Assembly: GCA_023053545.1 (NCBI GenBank)
Contig: JAKZAN010000004.1
Coordinates: 6,758,001 to 6,822,000 of the forward strand
From: Lepidurus packardi
Lineage: Eukaryota > Arthropoda > Branchiopoda > Notostraca > Triopsidae
Reading direction: 5' to 3'
Length of the DNA stretch: 64,000 nucleotides
Below, piece after piece: positions 1-11,041 of this stretch (position 1 is the stretch's first letter; every line of letters begins with the position of its first letter). A program made the position numbers and the translations under genes. The notes beneath the pieces are model-generated. The model saw nothing but the letters and a program-made list of their open reading frames with translations. It did no database searches and was not told where the DNA came from.

Positions 1-3000
1 ATAGAACAACAGATCTTACGTCCTCCAGTGTGAGTTTTTGAGGATTGCTTCGGAGACGATCCACTTCATTTTTTATGTCGGAAGACACTTTAATACCGGA
101 TTCATTAAGATCTTCAATGTAAAGGCCATCAAGTCGTTTGGCTCTGCTGATCGCTACGTAATGCATGTTGCATGTTGCGTGAGCCAAGTTAACAACCACC
201 TGCTCCATCGTTTGTCCTTGAGCACGATGAATTGTTTTTGAGCTATTAGGTCTTAACGGGTACTGGAGTCGCTCGAATTCTGTTCTAAGGAACGTGTATC
301 TACAAGTTACAGGGAATACAGGTGTCCATTGTTTTGAAACTGTGCAGTCTTGTTGGTATAATTGTAGATATTTGTCACGGCAATGCTTACCCACAGAACT
401 GTCTTTAAATTCTACCCAAATGGGAGCCTGTTTCGAACAATGTAATATAGGACACGTGTGCTTAAAATTCGCGTCAACATTGTCTTTACCTAGAGGTGGT
501 AAATTTTGTGGTAATCTTCTAATTGTACATTCGGATCCATTCGCCATACCATCACTAACGTCAGAGTTAATATTATACTCAAAAGGCAAATCAATTGCTA
601 TGAATAAATAACGAATACTGTTACTACTAGTAGTTTTATTAGGTAACTTCTTTAATAAAGAATTTGTATCGATACCCTTACAGCCTTTTATGGGCATATC
701 ATTACTAACTATTAAAATTTTATCATTTTGCGCATTTTCCCATTCTTTTTGGTTGTAGCAGTCAACGTCGTTATTTCGGTAACTAATCCGTTGTATATGT
801 GGAGGGGGCTTCGGAGAAATTCGGCTACGCAATAAGGAAGTATCTTCCTTTGTATGTTTTCCTTCACGTAGACGGTTCAGTAGCTCGGCGAACTTTAAGT
901 CTTCTTTTTGTCGCATAATTTGTTGTAGTTCATAAATTTTAAAGTTGTCTATCCACAGATGTTGGGCTAAGCAACGTGCCCCTGTATTTGAATATTTGAA
1001 AATAGGCTGGGCCTTTGTAGGTGGTAGCTGAAAGAGATCACCGACACATAATATTGATTTGCCTCCAAATATTCGGGAACAGCCAAATATTTCTTTCAAA
1101 CGGAAATCAATATAATAAAGCATATTTATTCCAACCATGGAAACTTCGTCTATTATAAAAAGCTGTACGTCACGGAATAATATGGCTAATTGGGAGCGAA
1201 CTTGTGAATTTAGGGACAAAAAAGAATTGTTAGCATCAAACATTTTGCCAGCTGGAATATGAAACGTGCTGTGTATTGTTGATCCGCCTACACTGAATGC
1301 TGCTTTGCCTGTGTAAGCTACTATTACAACTTTCTTTGTATCAGGATTCGAGTTAGGAGCCTTATTATAGTACCGTGTTAAGCACGCGTTAATAGCTCGA
1401 ACAACCACACTTTTTCCAGTCCCCGCTCCACCGCTTAGGTATCTGCAATAGCTTCCAGTTTTTGTTTTATGCATAAATAACAGATCTAAAACAAATAATC
1501 GTTGTTCTACATTAAGACTACGCATTAAACTGTAATACTCTTCGTCTTGTAATCCGTAATGTTCTATTACCCTTACTGCCTTCCCTAGTCCCGCATCATC
1601 AACGCTGCAAGTCGGTAAGTCTCTTCCTATATCTGGAATTGGCATACAGTTATACTCTGGATCGTACATTTGATTAGGGGCATTTTCTTGCTCTTGCGTT
1701 ACTTCTTCGTCTTCCGAGTCTATATGGCTGAAATAGTTACGATCAAAAAACTCGTGGAGAGGTTTCTCTAAAATATCGTCAACAGTAGAACTGTAAGGTT
1801 CATAGATGTCGCGCTCTTTTAGTACACGACGGAACACGTTATTCTGAAAATACTTCGCTTCGTAGGTTTTTTGGTCTTTCAGTTCTTTGTGGTCTCGCCA
1901 TGGCCAATATAACATCAGTTTCGTGTGGTAATATTTCTCGGGGTTACCCTCACGACGATAATTCATAAAGCGTAGGATGCGTTGTTTCGTTCTAACTGTG
2001 TATTGCGAGTTTTTGTCAGATTTCTCGCAATTTTTTGAATAGTCTTCGAATTCATTATCACTTGTCATATCATCTGAAAATTCAGCCTGTTCTAGACAAT
2101 AACCGTCATTACCGATCACAGGCGAATAATTTTTTACATATGCATGTGTGTATTTAGTTAAATATTCTGCCAAGCTAATATCACTGAGGTGTTCAGGTCT
2201 CCTAGAATATCTGTCGAAGAAGTTTTCACTAATTACGTTTTCATTATCATCGTTCATCTTCTCTATAACTGCGAAAGGTTTTGTGAGTACGACTCTTTCC
2301 TCAGGTTCGCACGTATTTACAAAGATGACAGATCTGCTAAACTTTCGCAGCGGTAATTGTAGAATTAAGAAAACAGCTTCTTGTACACCTACTTCTGATG
2401 AGTTCAGAAATTTATTGCCCAACATCCTGAATTTTTCTCTGATACTAAAATTGCCGTCGCGTACCTCTTGCACTACGTTACGAAGAGTCTCACTCATTCC
2501 TCTCTGAGACTTGGTCATGTAGCTCGCAATATAGGAGGCAGCAGCGTAAGCATCGTCAACGTACTGTATATCCATATTCGCATTCCAAAACAGGAGAAGT
2601 AATGGATTAAAAGCATTTATCATACATTCATTGGGGGCACGCTTCAGAAATAGTGTTTTCTTTGGAATACGTGATCGTAAAGCACCAACATAGGTTTCTA
2701 AATTAAATCCGCATTTGCTTAAAAATTCGGAGAAAGTGGTTAAGTTTTCACTGGGTAGTTTCATGATTTCTTCTACTTTTTTCCATGCAACTCTGTATTG
2801 CTGTAACTTAACTTTCGGCTCTGCAGAATCCAATGGCTTTAAAATCATTGTATATGGCAGTGGAGGTTTCGGAAATCCAAAGCGACATTTGTTATTTTTA
2901 CCTTTTCCTTTACATGTAAAGGAATGCTTGTGTTTCTGTACTTCTTTTGCTATAGATGCTGAAGCGCCAGATAATTCGCACGTGACGTAGCAATCAACAA

Positions 3001-5752
3001 AACGGATTAAGCTTTCCTCGTACGACAATTCGTCTTGAAAATCAGTGGGGCACGGCTGATTATGACACCACACGAACATATGTATGTGAGGAGACCCGCG
3101 CTGTTGAAATTCCACGCGAATTGCATAATCTTTAAGTTTACCGACTGGTTCCGTAGAGTTTCGTAAAAATTGTAATAGTATATCTACACGGTAGTTAAAA
3201 TACCTAGCACAGGTAACACTGTCTTTCAATAAACGACACTTATCCAACCAAGTTAACGAGAGAAGCTCTTCCTTCGTATAAGAACGACCATCAACTGTTC
3301 TTCCTAATATGCGTAAGAGTTCTAACCATCTAGTTTCAGCGGCTGAAAAGCTGAGAAAAAAAGCCGGTGGGCCAACTTGACGTATCATGGCAAATAAATC
3401 ATGACACATACGCTGGTAATAGGGAGGTGATCCACGGACGCATCTTAAGAAATTAAAACCTCCATCGAATTGTAGTGAGTGCAAAATTTCTGGATTTTTA
3501 AACATTTTAGCATTAAATGTGGTACCCGGTTTTCTATCCTTTCCTTTGACAATACGTGTTGCGAAACGCATAGTGTCCGCTATCTTTTTAATCTGTATCT
3601 TCTTGAGTTTGAAGAAAATATTAACCTCGTCTTGAGCAACACGACGGTCAACATTCTGTAACTCGGCCTTGCAAAGAGAACTATAGGAGACCGGTCGACA
3701 ACGATAACGGCGCCCTTGTAATGCAATATTGCAATCAATATTATCCAACGATGCTAGTCTAGAGTCTTTCTTAACATACACGGGCCTGGCATATCCGCAG
3801 AAAATATGCGGAAACCCCAGCTCTTCACAGTATTTATCAGTAAGCACACCGAATGGTCTTTTGTTTTCTCCGGGTGCTATGGAATGAATTACATCGTCAC
3901 CCTCACCGTGAAGAAAGTTTTCATTTAGTAATACAGTATCCATGTTTACTCTAGCAATGTCTTCAGAATCCTCTTGGTCACTACTACCGTCACACAATTC
4001 GTTTTGTGATAACGTAGTGTTCTTATCATCTTCATGTTGCACTGATCTACCGTCAATTACGCATTCTTCCGCACTTATGTGCGGCAATTCTTCTTCCGCT
4101 ACAAACTGCCAGTTTTCTGCCAAAGAAATACCATGTTCAATAAATAATGGGCGTCTTACCAACAACTCTGCTGCGTAACGAACTAGATTTGGACGTACAG
4201 TTTCCACAAATTCAGGGCGAGTATATTCTAGTTTTCTTTTTAGAGCAACTTTTATTGTCTCGAAGTCACGAAACGTGCGAGGTAATTCGGTTATAGTTTC
4301 GTCTATGTCATGAGGTATATTAATTACATTTCCCTTCAGTTTCGATTGCCCACCCTGGCGTTGTGGCTGCAATTTTAAGAACATGAGACGGGGAGACACT
4401 AGCCTTCTTTCCATATCATTTAAAACTGTAAGCTCGTCCGGTCTTTCCGGGAAAGAAACTTGGTTTAATACAGATACTGGAGGTACTTCGCCTTTTTTTA
4501 TATACTTATAACAAGTTCTGCAAACATATTGTTTATATACCGAAGTGAAACATTTTTCAAATAAATTTCTTGCACGATGACCTTCCTTGCCAGTTAACGG
4601 TTCTACGTTTTTCCGCAACATTTCTACTGTACATAAAGTGCGTCTAAAAAATAGCTGACAGCAACAACCACAAACAAAATCGGCTCCCTCAGCAAGTAAA
4701 TTTTTCAGTTTTCGCATGACTTTATCTACGGATTCAGTTTTAGTCTCTGTTGTCGTGCAAGTTTCTGTCGCGCGACTGTCTATTGAAACCGTATCGAAAC
4801 ATTTTAGTGTATTGTGGTAGTCAAGATCCTTCCGAGTACGGTCAATGGTTCTTTGATTTCTATGACAAAAGACCTCAGGGTGCCCTTCATGCGAACAACT
4901 ACATATGATTTCATTAGAAAAGCAACTGAGGCATCCCCTTTTAGCGTCAACAATACAATCCAGTGCTAGGAAACAACAGTTTTCGATTCTGCAGGGAGTC
5001 ACAGCTAAAACTAGTGAATATATCGTAAATTCATTCGAATCGTTCCATCCTATGAAACATTCATGTATTATACTCGGAAATTCAGCTACTGTACTGTTCC
5101 TAATTACGGCACACCTATCGTACGACGTGCAATAAGATCCACAACTACGCGTGCTATTGTGACTACAAAATATGCTTAAAACGTTATCTTCTGTTCTGCA
5201 GACGGCAATGCAATAACTCCTATATTGTATAACGAAATAAGTACCCTCGCGCAACGAAAGACTGAAATAGGTACTAAATTGTGAAGGCGAAACAGTTGTG
5301 CACAATACCTTTGAGAAATACGTGTAAGACAATCCGATGTTAGGAATGCAAAATTTACTAGGAAAGTTGTCAACAGATATCCGAACATTGTTATTAGCAA
5401 ATAAGTTGTATACAATTATGCCTACTTTTCGGATATTTCCAATCATGTCTATATCCGCAAGTTCATTGTTATGTAAGCCTCTAGCTGTTGCGTAACGCAA
5501 GAGCAGGAAAACAATGCTGAGGGGCACAGACTGGTCACATTTTCTAGGAGAATAGAAGTTCTCCGCGTAATCAACACCTTTGCATAAAACCAAATGTCTG
5601 GTAAAATTGTCTCCGCTTTCAAACTGTACGTTACAATCGTTGCACTTTAAATGTGTGACACCGAAAGATAACAAGCCGGCGCGGAAACACCGGAAAGGGT
5701 TGGCGTCGGGAGGATTAGGTTGGATTAGGTTGGTGTAGATATTATAGAGGAG
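1..5752 (-). CDS. Helitron Rep-helicase (RepHel), C-terminus beyond the window
   Basis: One minus-strand frame is open without a stop from 5752 (after the stop at 5755-5753) to base 1, at least 1,917 codons. Numbering from 5752: a CCHC-type zinc finger at residues 37-57; Cys-rich segments at about 250-410; a DUF6570-like region near 430-480; the Rep HUH motif GSPHIHMF at 3097-3074 (about residue 889); the two-tyrosine motif YIASYMTK (Y1074 and Y1078); a Pif1-type helicase with Walker A GGAGTGKS (1432-1409), Walker B FIIDEVSM (about 1159-1136), motif V TIHRAQGQTM and motif VI YVAISRAKR (160-134). This order is diagnostic of the protein that nicks, transfers and unwinds DNA in rolling-circle transposition. 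The first in-frame ATG is at 5446-5444, but the zinc finger lies upstream of it, so the true N-terminus is probably reached by splicing. No frameshift or stop was found when the frame was read codon by codon, so the copy looks young. Confidence 0.95.
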
Positions 5753-6806
5753 TTATTACTGTTTTTCTGTATCGGATTTTAATTGGATTGTATTTCATAT
5801 CATTGAACTGTTTAGAAAGACTGAAGTATTTTGAAATTGTGATAACAGTTTGGACAGTGAGAGTTGCAGGATAGAAAATGTTGTTTTGGAGCCTATTGCG
5901 GGATTCCGAAGCGTTTGTGGATATGTGAGTTGACTTGTTTGAAATAAGAAGTTGAAATAGTTGGGGCTGGGACTCATGGGAAAGATGAACGTGTAGGATT
6001 GCGTCTCTAATATATGAAAGAGAACCGTAGAGATGTTTGGGACTTTCGTGGAGATTTTCCATTGGTCGAATTTTGCGACTAAAGATTCTTGTTGTTGTTC
6101 CGTTGAAGAGTGGATACACGTCGCTGTACGTTATGCTGGTGGCTTCTTCCTTAAAATCGCAGCCCTCCCTTGTGGCGAAGTGAGAATATGTCTCATTGTA
6201 GTATACTTTGGACAAAGTGAATGTTTTCCCTGCGGTAAGTTTATCAATATCGTTCTCCCACAAGGCGACGCAGGACATCCCACTGTCATCTGCTACCTCT
6301 AGGAATCGTCTTCGTTTGTGTTGCTTGCCGATGCGTTCGACGCCCTCCATGGACGCGACGTGAACCCGTACAGAGTACGTACCCCTAGGATCCGATACCA
6401 CTTCCTTCAGATTCTTGAAGGCAAGAAAAGATGTCGTATATTGAAAAGGAAGATCCTTCACGGTTGTAATTTGTTGGGCCCGCCTGATGAGGATAGTACG
6501 CGAATTCTCTTCCATGGTTCCGTCTAGCTTGATGGGTGTCTTTTCCACTTTGCATTTTTCAATGAGACTTAAGGATCCCGGAGTAAAACAAACGACGTGT
6601 GCGAAACCTAGGGAATCGGTCTGTAGCGTAAAGGAAAAGTATTGTTGCGTGTTGGGTTTGTTCCATTTGAGAGTTGTAACATCGTGAACGTAGCCAGTTA
6701 AACCATTTGACGACACTGTAATGAAAATAAAGAGTAAAAAGAAGAATTATGAACTAGGGAAGTCTAAAGAGAAGTACATATATAAGAACTTGAAGGTATA
6801 CTTACT
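5742..6806 (-). CDS. RPA-like OB-fold ssDNA-binding protein of the Helitron
   Basis: Proposed join is complement(5742..6715, 6806..6806), 324 aa. The protein begins MSSNGLTGYVHDVTTLKWNK and shows two OB-fold-like segments, about residues 1-95 and 115-230; the second has FLEVADDSGMSCVALWENDI, typical of the RPA70 DNA-binding OB fold. Such proteins are known accessory genes of Helitrons and probably coat single strands made during rolling-circle replication. The reading frame lacks an ATG in its genomic exon. A 90-nt intron with donor GTAAGTATACC and acceptor TTTTCATTACAG places the A at 6806 next to TG at 6715, giving ATG; an in-frame stop lies a short distance upstream in exon 1. The stop is at 5744-5742, about 10 nt inside the open RepHel frame. 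The C-terminal 90 residues look like nothing I recognise. Confidence 0.7.
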
Positions 6807-7982
6807 TGTAAGAAATCGTAAAGCTGGCACGGAAGAGTTGGAATAGGTTGTAGGTCAGTAGTGTAGACGAGTGATGTTTGCACTTTGGTAGAAATGGAAC
6901 TTCGAGAACGATGTATATAGTGAAGTGAAAGGTTACTCAAAGATACCACAACGTTACGATAGCGAAGGCCAAGTTGTATTCAAAGAATTCCATTTATCTA
7001 AGCCGAATGCTGAATTCCATAGTTTAAAAATGTGGTGACCTGAACTGTACTACAATAACGTAAACCCGTTACAGGTTGACCTTCGCTAATGCTGAATATT
7101 ATGGAAGTATTTGTGAAGGGCAACTCGTAAGAAGATTACGTACAATGTTTTCTAAGTATGACATTCACGATTTGGCTTACATAGATGTAATGCCTTGTAT
7201 ATTGAACATCAAGGAAGAAAATATTGTGATCTTAAGTGTGGAATTACACAATCTTCTTACAATTTACAGTTAAGATCACAATATTTTCTTCTTTGATGTT
7301 GAATATACATGGAATGACATGTATGTAAGCAGACTGGTAAATAGGATACTTAAAAAACATTGTTTACATAATCTTCTTACGAGTTGCCCTTCGTAAATAC
7401 TTCGATAATATTCAGCATTAGCGAAGGGCAACCTGTAACGAGATTACGTAATTCAGCAATGGTTACCAATGGTTATGGTTAAGGTCACCATATTTTTAAG
7501 TATGAAATGCACCATTCGGCTCAGGGAAATGTAATTACTTGAATACGACTTGGCCTTCCCTATCCTAACGTTGTGGTATGTTTGCGTAAGCTTTCACTTC
7601 AATATATATATATCGTTCTGGAAGTCCAAAATCTACGAATGTGCAGACATCAGTCGTCAACACTACGAACCTACAGCCTATTCCAACTCTACCCTGCCAG
7701 CTTTACGATTTCGTACAAGTAATTATACCTTCAGGTTCTTATATATGTACTTCTCTTTATACTTGTATAGTTAATAATTCTTCTGTGTATGCTCTTCTGT
7801 GTATGCTTTATGTTCATTACAGTGTCGTCAAATATTTGAACTGGCTACGTTGACTACTTTTCCTTTACGCTACAGACCGACTCCCTAACTTTCGCACACG
7901 TCGTTTCTTTTACTCCGAGATCCTTAAGTCTCATTAAAAAATGCAAGTTGGAAAAGACAGTCTGAAGTTACACGGAACCAGA
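6514..7982. repeat. Large imperfect inverted repeat, arms about 720-735 bp
   Basis: The left arm is about 6514-7240 and the right arm about 7265-7982, with the axis near 7252. Inner matches include GAAGAAAATATTGTGATCTT (left) against AAGATCACAATATTTTCTTC (right) and the CTTCGCTAATGCTGAATATT block with its complement near 7420. Outer matches run into the RPA-like gene: the sequence from its exon 1 and the start of exon 2 recurs on the plus strand at 7560-7982, with an internal loss of about 40 nt. The repeat has no large loop and could extrude a cruciform or give hairpin RNA. Confidence 0.85.
7560..7982 (+). pseudogene. Decayed partial copy of the RPA-like gene 5' part
   Basis: The plus strand repeats the promoter-proximal exon, donor region (TTCGTACAAGTAATTATACC), acceptor (TTCATTACAGTGTCGTCAAA at about 7815-7834) and the first codons of exon 2 of the RPA-like gene at 5742-6806. 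The copy has lost about 40 nt just after the acceptor, carries scattered substitutions and stops matching after 7982. No long frame is left, so it is non-coding. It is the right arm of the inverted repeat. Confidence 0.75.
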
Positions 7983-8039
7983 CCCGTCACAGCTATAAGG
8001 CATAGGCAATAATCCGAGAGCGTCGAGCTAGAACTTGTT

Positions 8040-8486
8040 CGATGTAGGAAAAGATGTTGCATGGATGTAAGATGTTAATATTGGATGGATTGTAATCTTG
8101 TATGAATTGTAATATTGGATGAATGTGAATGTTGCATTTATGTTAATGTTGCATGGTTGTTGAATATTAATCTTGGATGTTCGATATACTTGGATGTAGT
8201 GATTAGACGGCCTGCTGAAGGCAAAGCAAGAAACCCCAATGGGATATTGGATTTAGGAATTAACCCCTCTTTGCCCAGGTACAGCGTACGAAGTTTGTTC
8301 CCTACTTGAAAAGCACATGAACTGTCTAGAACGACCAAAGCTTGTTTGCATAGGACACTATTTGAACAGGGACACAGGAATGTGAAGTCCCATTTGAAAT
8401 GCACGGGGATTTTTATTTGCACAGGGACATCAGGAATGTCATTTGAAATGCATAGAAGCTGTCTTAAACGACCAAGGCACGCTCGC
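8040..8486. repeat. Degenerate repeats between the inverted repeat and the protease ORF
   Basis: Bases 8040-8200 are a low-complexity array of short units resembling GGATGTAATATTG and GTTGCATGGATG. Bases 8316-8480 hold a short direct duplication: AACGACCAAAGC (8330) and AACGACCAAGGC (8467), and CAGGAATGTGAAGTCCCATT (8379) and CAGGAATGTCATT (8431), each followed by TGAAATGCA. No gene is visible here. Confidence 0.6.
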
Positions 8487-10178
8487 TTAAGGTTGGCTTG
8501 CCCTAAGGGCAAAACGCCAACCCAAAAACCGACAATTACGTACATGTTTTCGAAATACTCGTTCTCGAACAAAGACTACACCGCAACCTTGGCACAATAA
8601 ATTTTTAGTCTGGCTACCAGAGGAAGAATTACAAGTACTTTCAATATTGTTTACCATTAAATTCGTAGTTCTCGGGAGCTTAGATTGACCAACACTAAAT
8701 TCTAGATAACCCTCCTGTCTTGTCTGCTCGCCTTTAGTATTATTCTTGGTAGTTCGGTTATTCGAACTTTTGATCACCTCTTGTACAGACGGACTAGAGA
8801 AAAGAACGGGACACACACACAAATGTCTGCGTAAATTAAATGAAGAAAATAACGCCTGGCTGCAGTGTTCACATGTAAACTCTTGCACATTACTGATCAC
8901 GGGCATTTTGCTGTCAACTATTCCTTTATTGCAATTACGTCTTTGCAAATGTCTGTTAAAGTTGTAAACAGAAGAAAAATGCTGATGACATGAAACACAG
9001 TCAGTCCTTTTACTAGAATTACCAGCTTTACATAATGCTAAATGTCTGCTCAAACCACGGCGCGAAAGAAAAGTTCGTTGGCACGTTTCGCAAACAAACT
9101 GGTCATGTTCACCTTTTTTCTCAATGACAGGTTTGTGGCGTCCAAATTCTACATGTCCTTTTTCTCCTGAAAATGAATGATCAAATGCAGATATGTTTGA
9201 ATCACCTTTTGAATCGTCAACGATCAGAGCAAACGGCTGTGGTAACGTTTCTGTGAGATCCTTGGCCAAATTAATGCAGGGAGAAACACCGTTTCTATCT
9301 TTCGAACAATCTTCCATTACTTCAAGATACTTTAATGAAACTTCAGAGTTATTTTTTTTAGCATGTTTTATTGTTAAACTCTCATCAACTTCGTATTTCC
9401 GTTTTCTCAGAATATTCAAATTATTCTTGGTATCAAATTTCGATGTCGAAACATCTACTAATTGTGGGTTAATATTAATAGCATTCAGATCAGTCCAATT
9501 ACCCGATGAGACACGTACATGATTACATGCAACCCGACTGCACTTATCTACAGTTGTCAACGTATCATCCGGTCGTGCACCCCGAATTTCATGACAACAA
9601 ATAGGAACAATATCATACTGTGGATTACCACTGAAACCATACATCCTCCGTAAATACTCAAGCAGTTCATCAAAAGTAAACTCTAACAGGACGGCAGTAC
9701 CGCTTGTGCAACGCTGACCAAACTCATCACGCGCATGCGAGTCAAAAACAAAATATCTTCCACTACGCTCCATGATACTAGTACAAAATGAGCAACTAAT
9801 AAAAAGCACTCCTACACAGTGTTCCGCAAGCTTCACTGCATCTTCCAAAGACCAATGCCAATAACGTGTTGTACATGGCCATATAAACCCAAAAGCATCT
9901 TCACCATGCACAAAGGTCTTTAATACACCTAAATCTCCACAACCAACAAATCGAGGCAATTCTGAAAAGCTAAAGAATGCATGAGCGTGCTTATACGTAC
10001 GATAAATCTCGTCTCCAATTGACATTATCTGGTGCATGTCATGCTCAATCCAATTGGCAGGGAAAACAAAATAACTCCATGCAATAGAAACAAAAGCCAT
10101 GGGTGTGCATTGTACACCACGACTTTCACTCGTACCAACCGAATCTTGTGAATATCGAGCCTTGCAGACGAGCCTCAT
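8487..10178 (-). CDS. C76-like (herpes tegument-type) cysteine protease fused to four zinc fingers
   Basis: Uninterrupted 563-codon ORF with ATG at 10178-10176. The N-terminal 200 residues carry SRGVQCTPMA (Cys24, with Gln23 beside it) and YFVFDSHARDEFG (Asp146, His148), followed by a GTAVLLEF strand and a DELLEYLRRMY helix. Spacing and the D-x-H pair match the Cys/Asp/His layout of the herpesvirus large-tegument deubiquitinase domain (Pfam Herpes_teg_N, MEROPS C76), which also occurs in eukaryotic mobile elements. After a 150-residue polar linker come four C-x2-C-x12-H-x3-5-C fingers at about 363-383, 394-416, 436-456 and 529-549, like the one at the start of RepHel. The likely role is protein or ubiquitin cleavage directed to DNA or to transposition proteins; this is inference. 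The ORF being intact over 1.7 kb argues for selection. Confidence 0.8.
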   Translation of the reverse strand: MRLVCKARYSQDSVGTSESRGVQCTPMAFVSIAWSYFVFPANWIEHDMHQIMSIGDEIYRTYKHAHAFFSFSELPRFVGCGDLGVLKTFVHGEDAFGFIWPCTTRYWHWSLEDAVKLAEHCVGVLFISCSFCTSIMERSGRYFVFDSHARDEFGQRCTSGTAVLLEFTFDELLEYLRRMYGFSGNPQYDIVPICCHEIRGARPDDTLTTVDKCSRVACNHVRVSSGNWTDLNAININPQLVDVSTSKFDTKNNLNILRKRKYEVDESLTIKHAKKNNSEVSLKYLEVMEDCSKDRNGVSPCINLAKDLTETLPQPFALIVDDSKGDSNISAFDHSFSGEKGHVEFGRHKPVIEKKGEHDQFVCETCQRTFLSRRGLSRHLALCKAGNSSKRTDCVSCHQHFSSVYNFNRHLQRRNCNKGIVDSKMPVISNVQEFTCEHCSQALFSSFNLRRHLCVCPVLFSSPSVQEVIKSSNNRTTKNNTKGEQTRQEGYLEFSVGQSKLPRTTNLMVNNIESTCNSSSGSQTKNLLCQGCGVVFVRERVFRKHVRNCRFLGWRFALRASQP

Positions 10179-10800
10179 ATTTAAATGTTAGAGTTACCAA
10201 TGAAACGTGCAACTAATAGCAAAATGTAACCAGAAATACAAATAACTATACCTTCCAAACGTGCAACTAGACGTAGGCTCTGAAAAGAAAACGACGAAAC
10301 TGAAAATACAAACAGCAACAGCTAGAAAAACCTAAGTAAACTACGTTATGAATGCTCTACACAAAATATCAAAAAACACGTACTTGCAATCCAACGATGT
10401 ATGTATGCAATATTATAATAATAGTCGCTTCCTTCCTACAATTCCAAGTATTGCAATTCGGACATGAAATAGTACCGTAAACGTAACAATGAAATTATAT
10501 CGTTTCGTGCAACTAATAGCAAAATTTAACAAGAAATACAAATAACTATACCTTCAAAACGTGCAACTAGACGTAGGCTCTGAAAAGAAAACGACGAAAC
10601 TGAAAATACAAACAGCAACATTAAGTAAACTACGTTATGAATGCTCTACACAAAATATCAAGAAACACGTACTTACAATCCAACGATGTATGTATGCAAT
10701 ATTATAATAGTCGCTTCCTTCCTACAATTCCAATTATTGCAATTCGCACATGAAATACCGTAAATGTAACAATTTAAAAAACCAGTCATAGACTGCCACA
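10179..10800. repeat. Tandem duplication, about 300-bp period, upstream of the protease ORF
   Basis: Copy 1 is about 10207-10488 and copy 2 about 10507-10770. Both start with TGCAACTAATAGCAAAAT and contain GTGCAACTAGACGTAGGCTC, GAATGCTCTACACAAAATAT and CTTCCTTCCTACAATTCCAA. They differ by a few substitutions and small indels, including a loss of about 12 nt in copy 2. The array starts about 30 nt upstream of the protease start codon, so it may hold the promoter or 5' leader of that gene. Confidence 0.85.
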
Positions 10801-10803
10801 GCT
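10782..10803. repeat. Partial copy of the hairpin at 11042-11070
   Basis: CCAGTCATAGACTGCCACAG repeats the loop and right arm of the hairpin 260 bp to the right; only a 5-bp stem (CAGTC/GACTG, loop ATA) remains. Confidence 0.6.
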
Positions 10804-11041
10804 AACAACGTATACCCAACGAATCTTGATCACCACGTAGACGAGATAAACTAGCGAGTGTTGTGGGCCAGTTTTCTTCTGACAGATTTCGCCGAGCTAC
10901 TTCTCTTGCCCGGCGGTAAAATTCGCTTATCTCCCTCCCCCAGGTACCACCCCAAAATTCTATAGCCCCTTATGGCGAGAACAGAGCTAGGCTCACCATC
11001 CCACCCTCCCAAGCACGGACTAAAGTCGGTACGATACTATA

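Noticed and set aside
5176..5415. 79-codon minus ORF
   Set aside because: Different frame inside the open RepHel frame; shadow.
5711..5735. TTAGG-like telomeric repeat
   Set aside because: Only two imperfect GGATTAGGTT units; too short to be telomeric sequence.
9193..9522. 109-codon plus-strand ORF
   Set aside because: Antisense shadow of the protease-zinc finger ORF.
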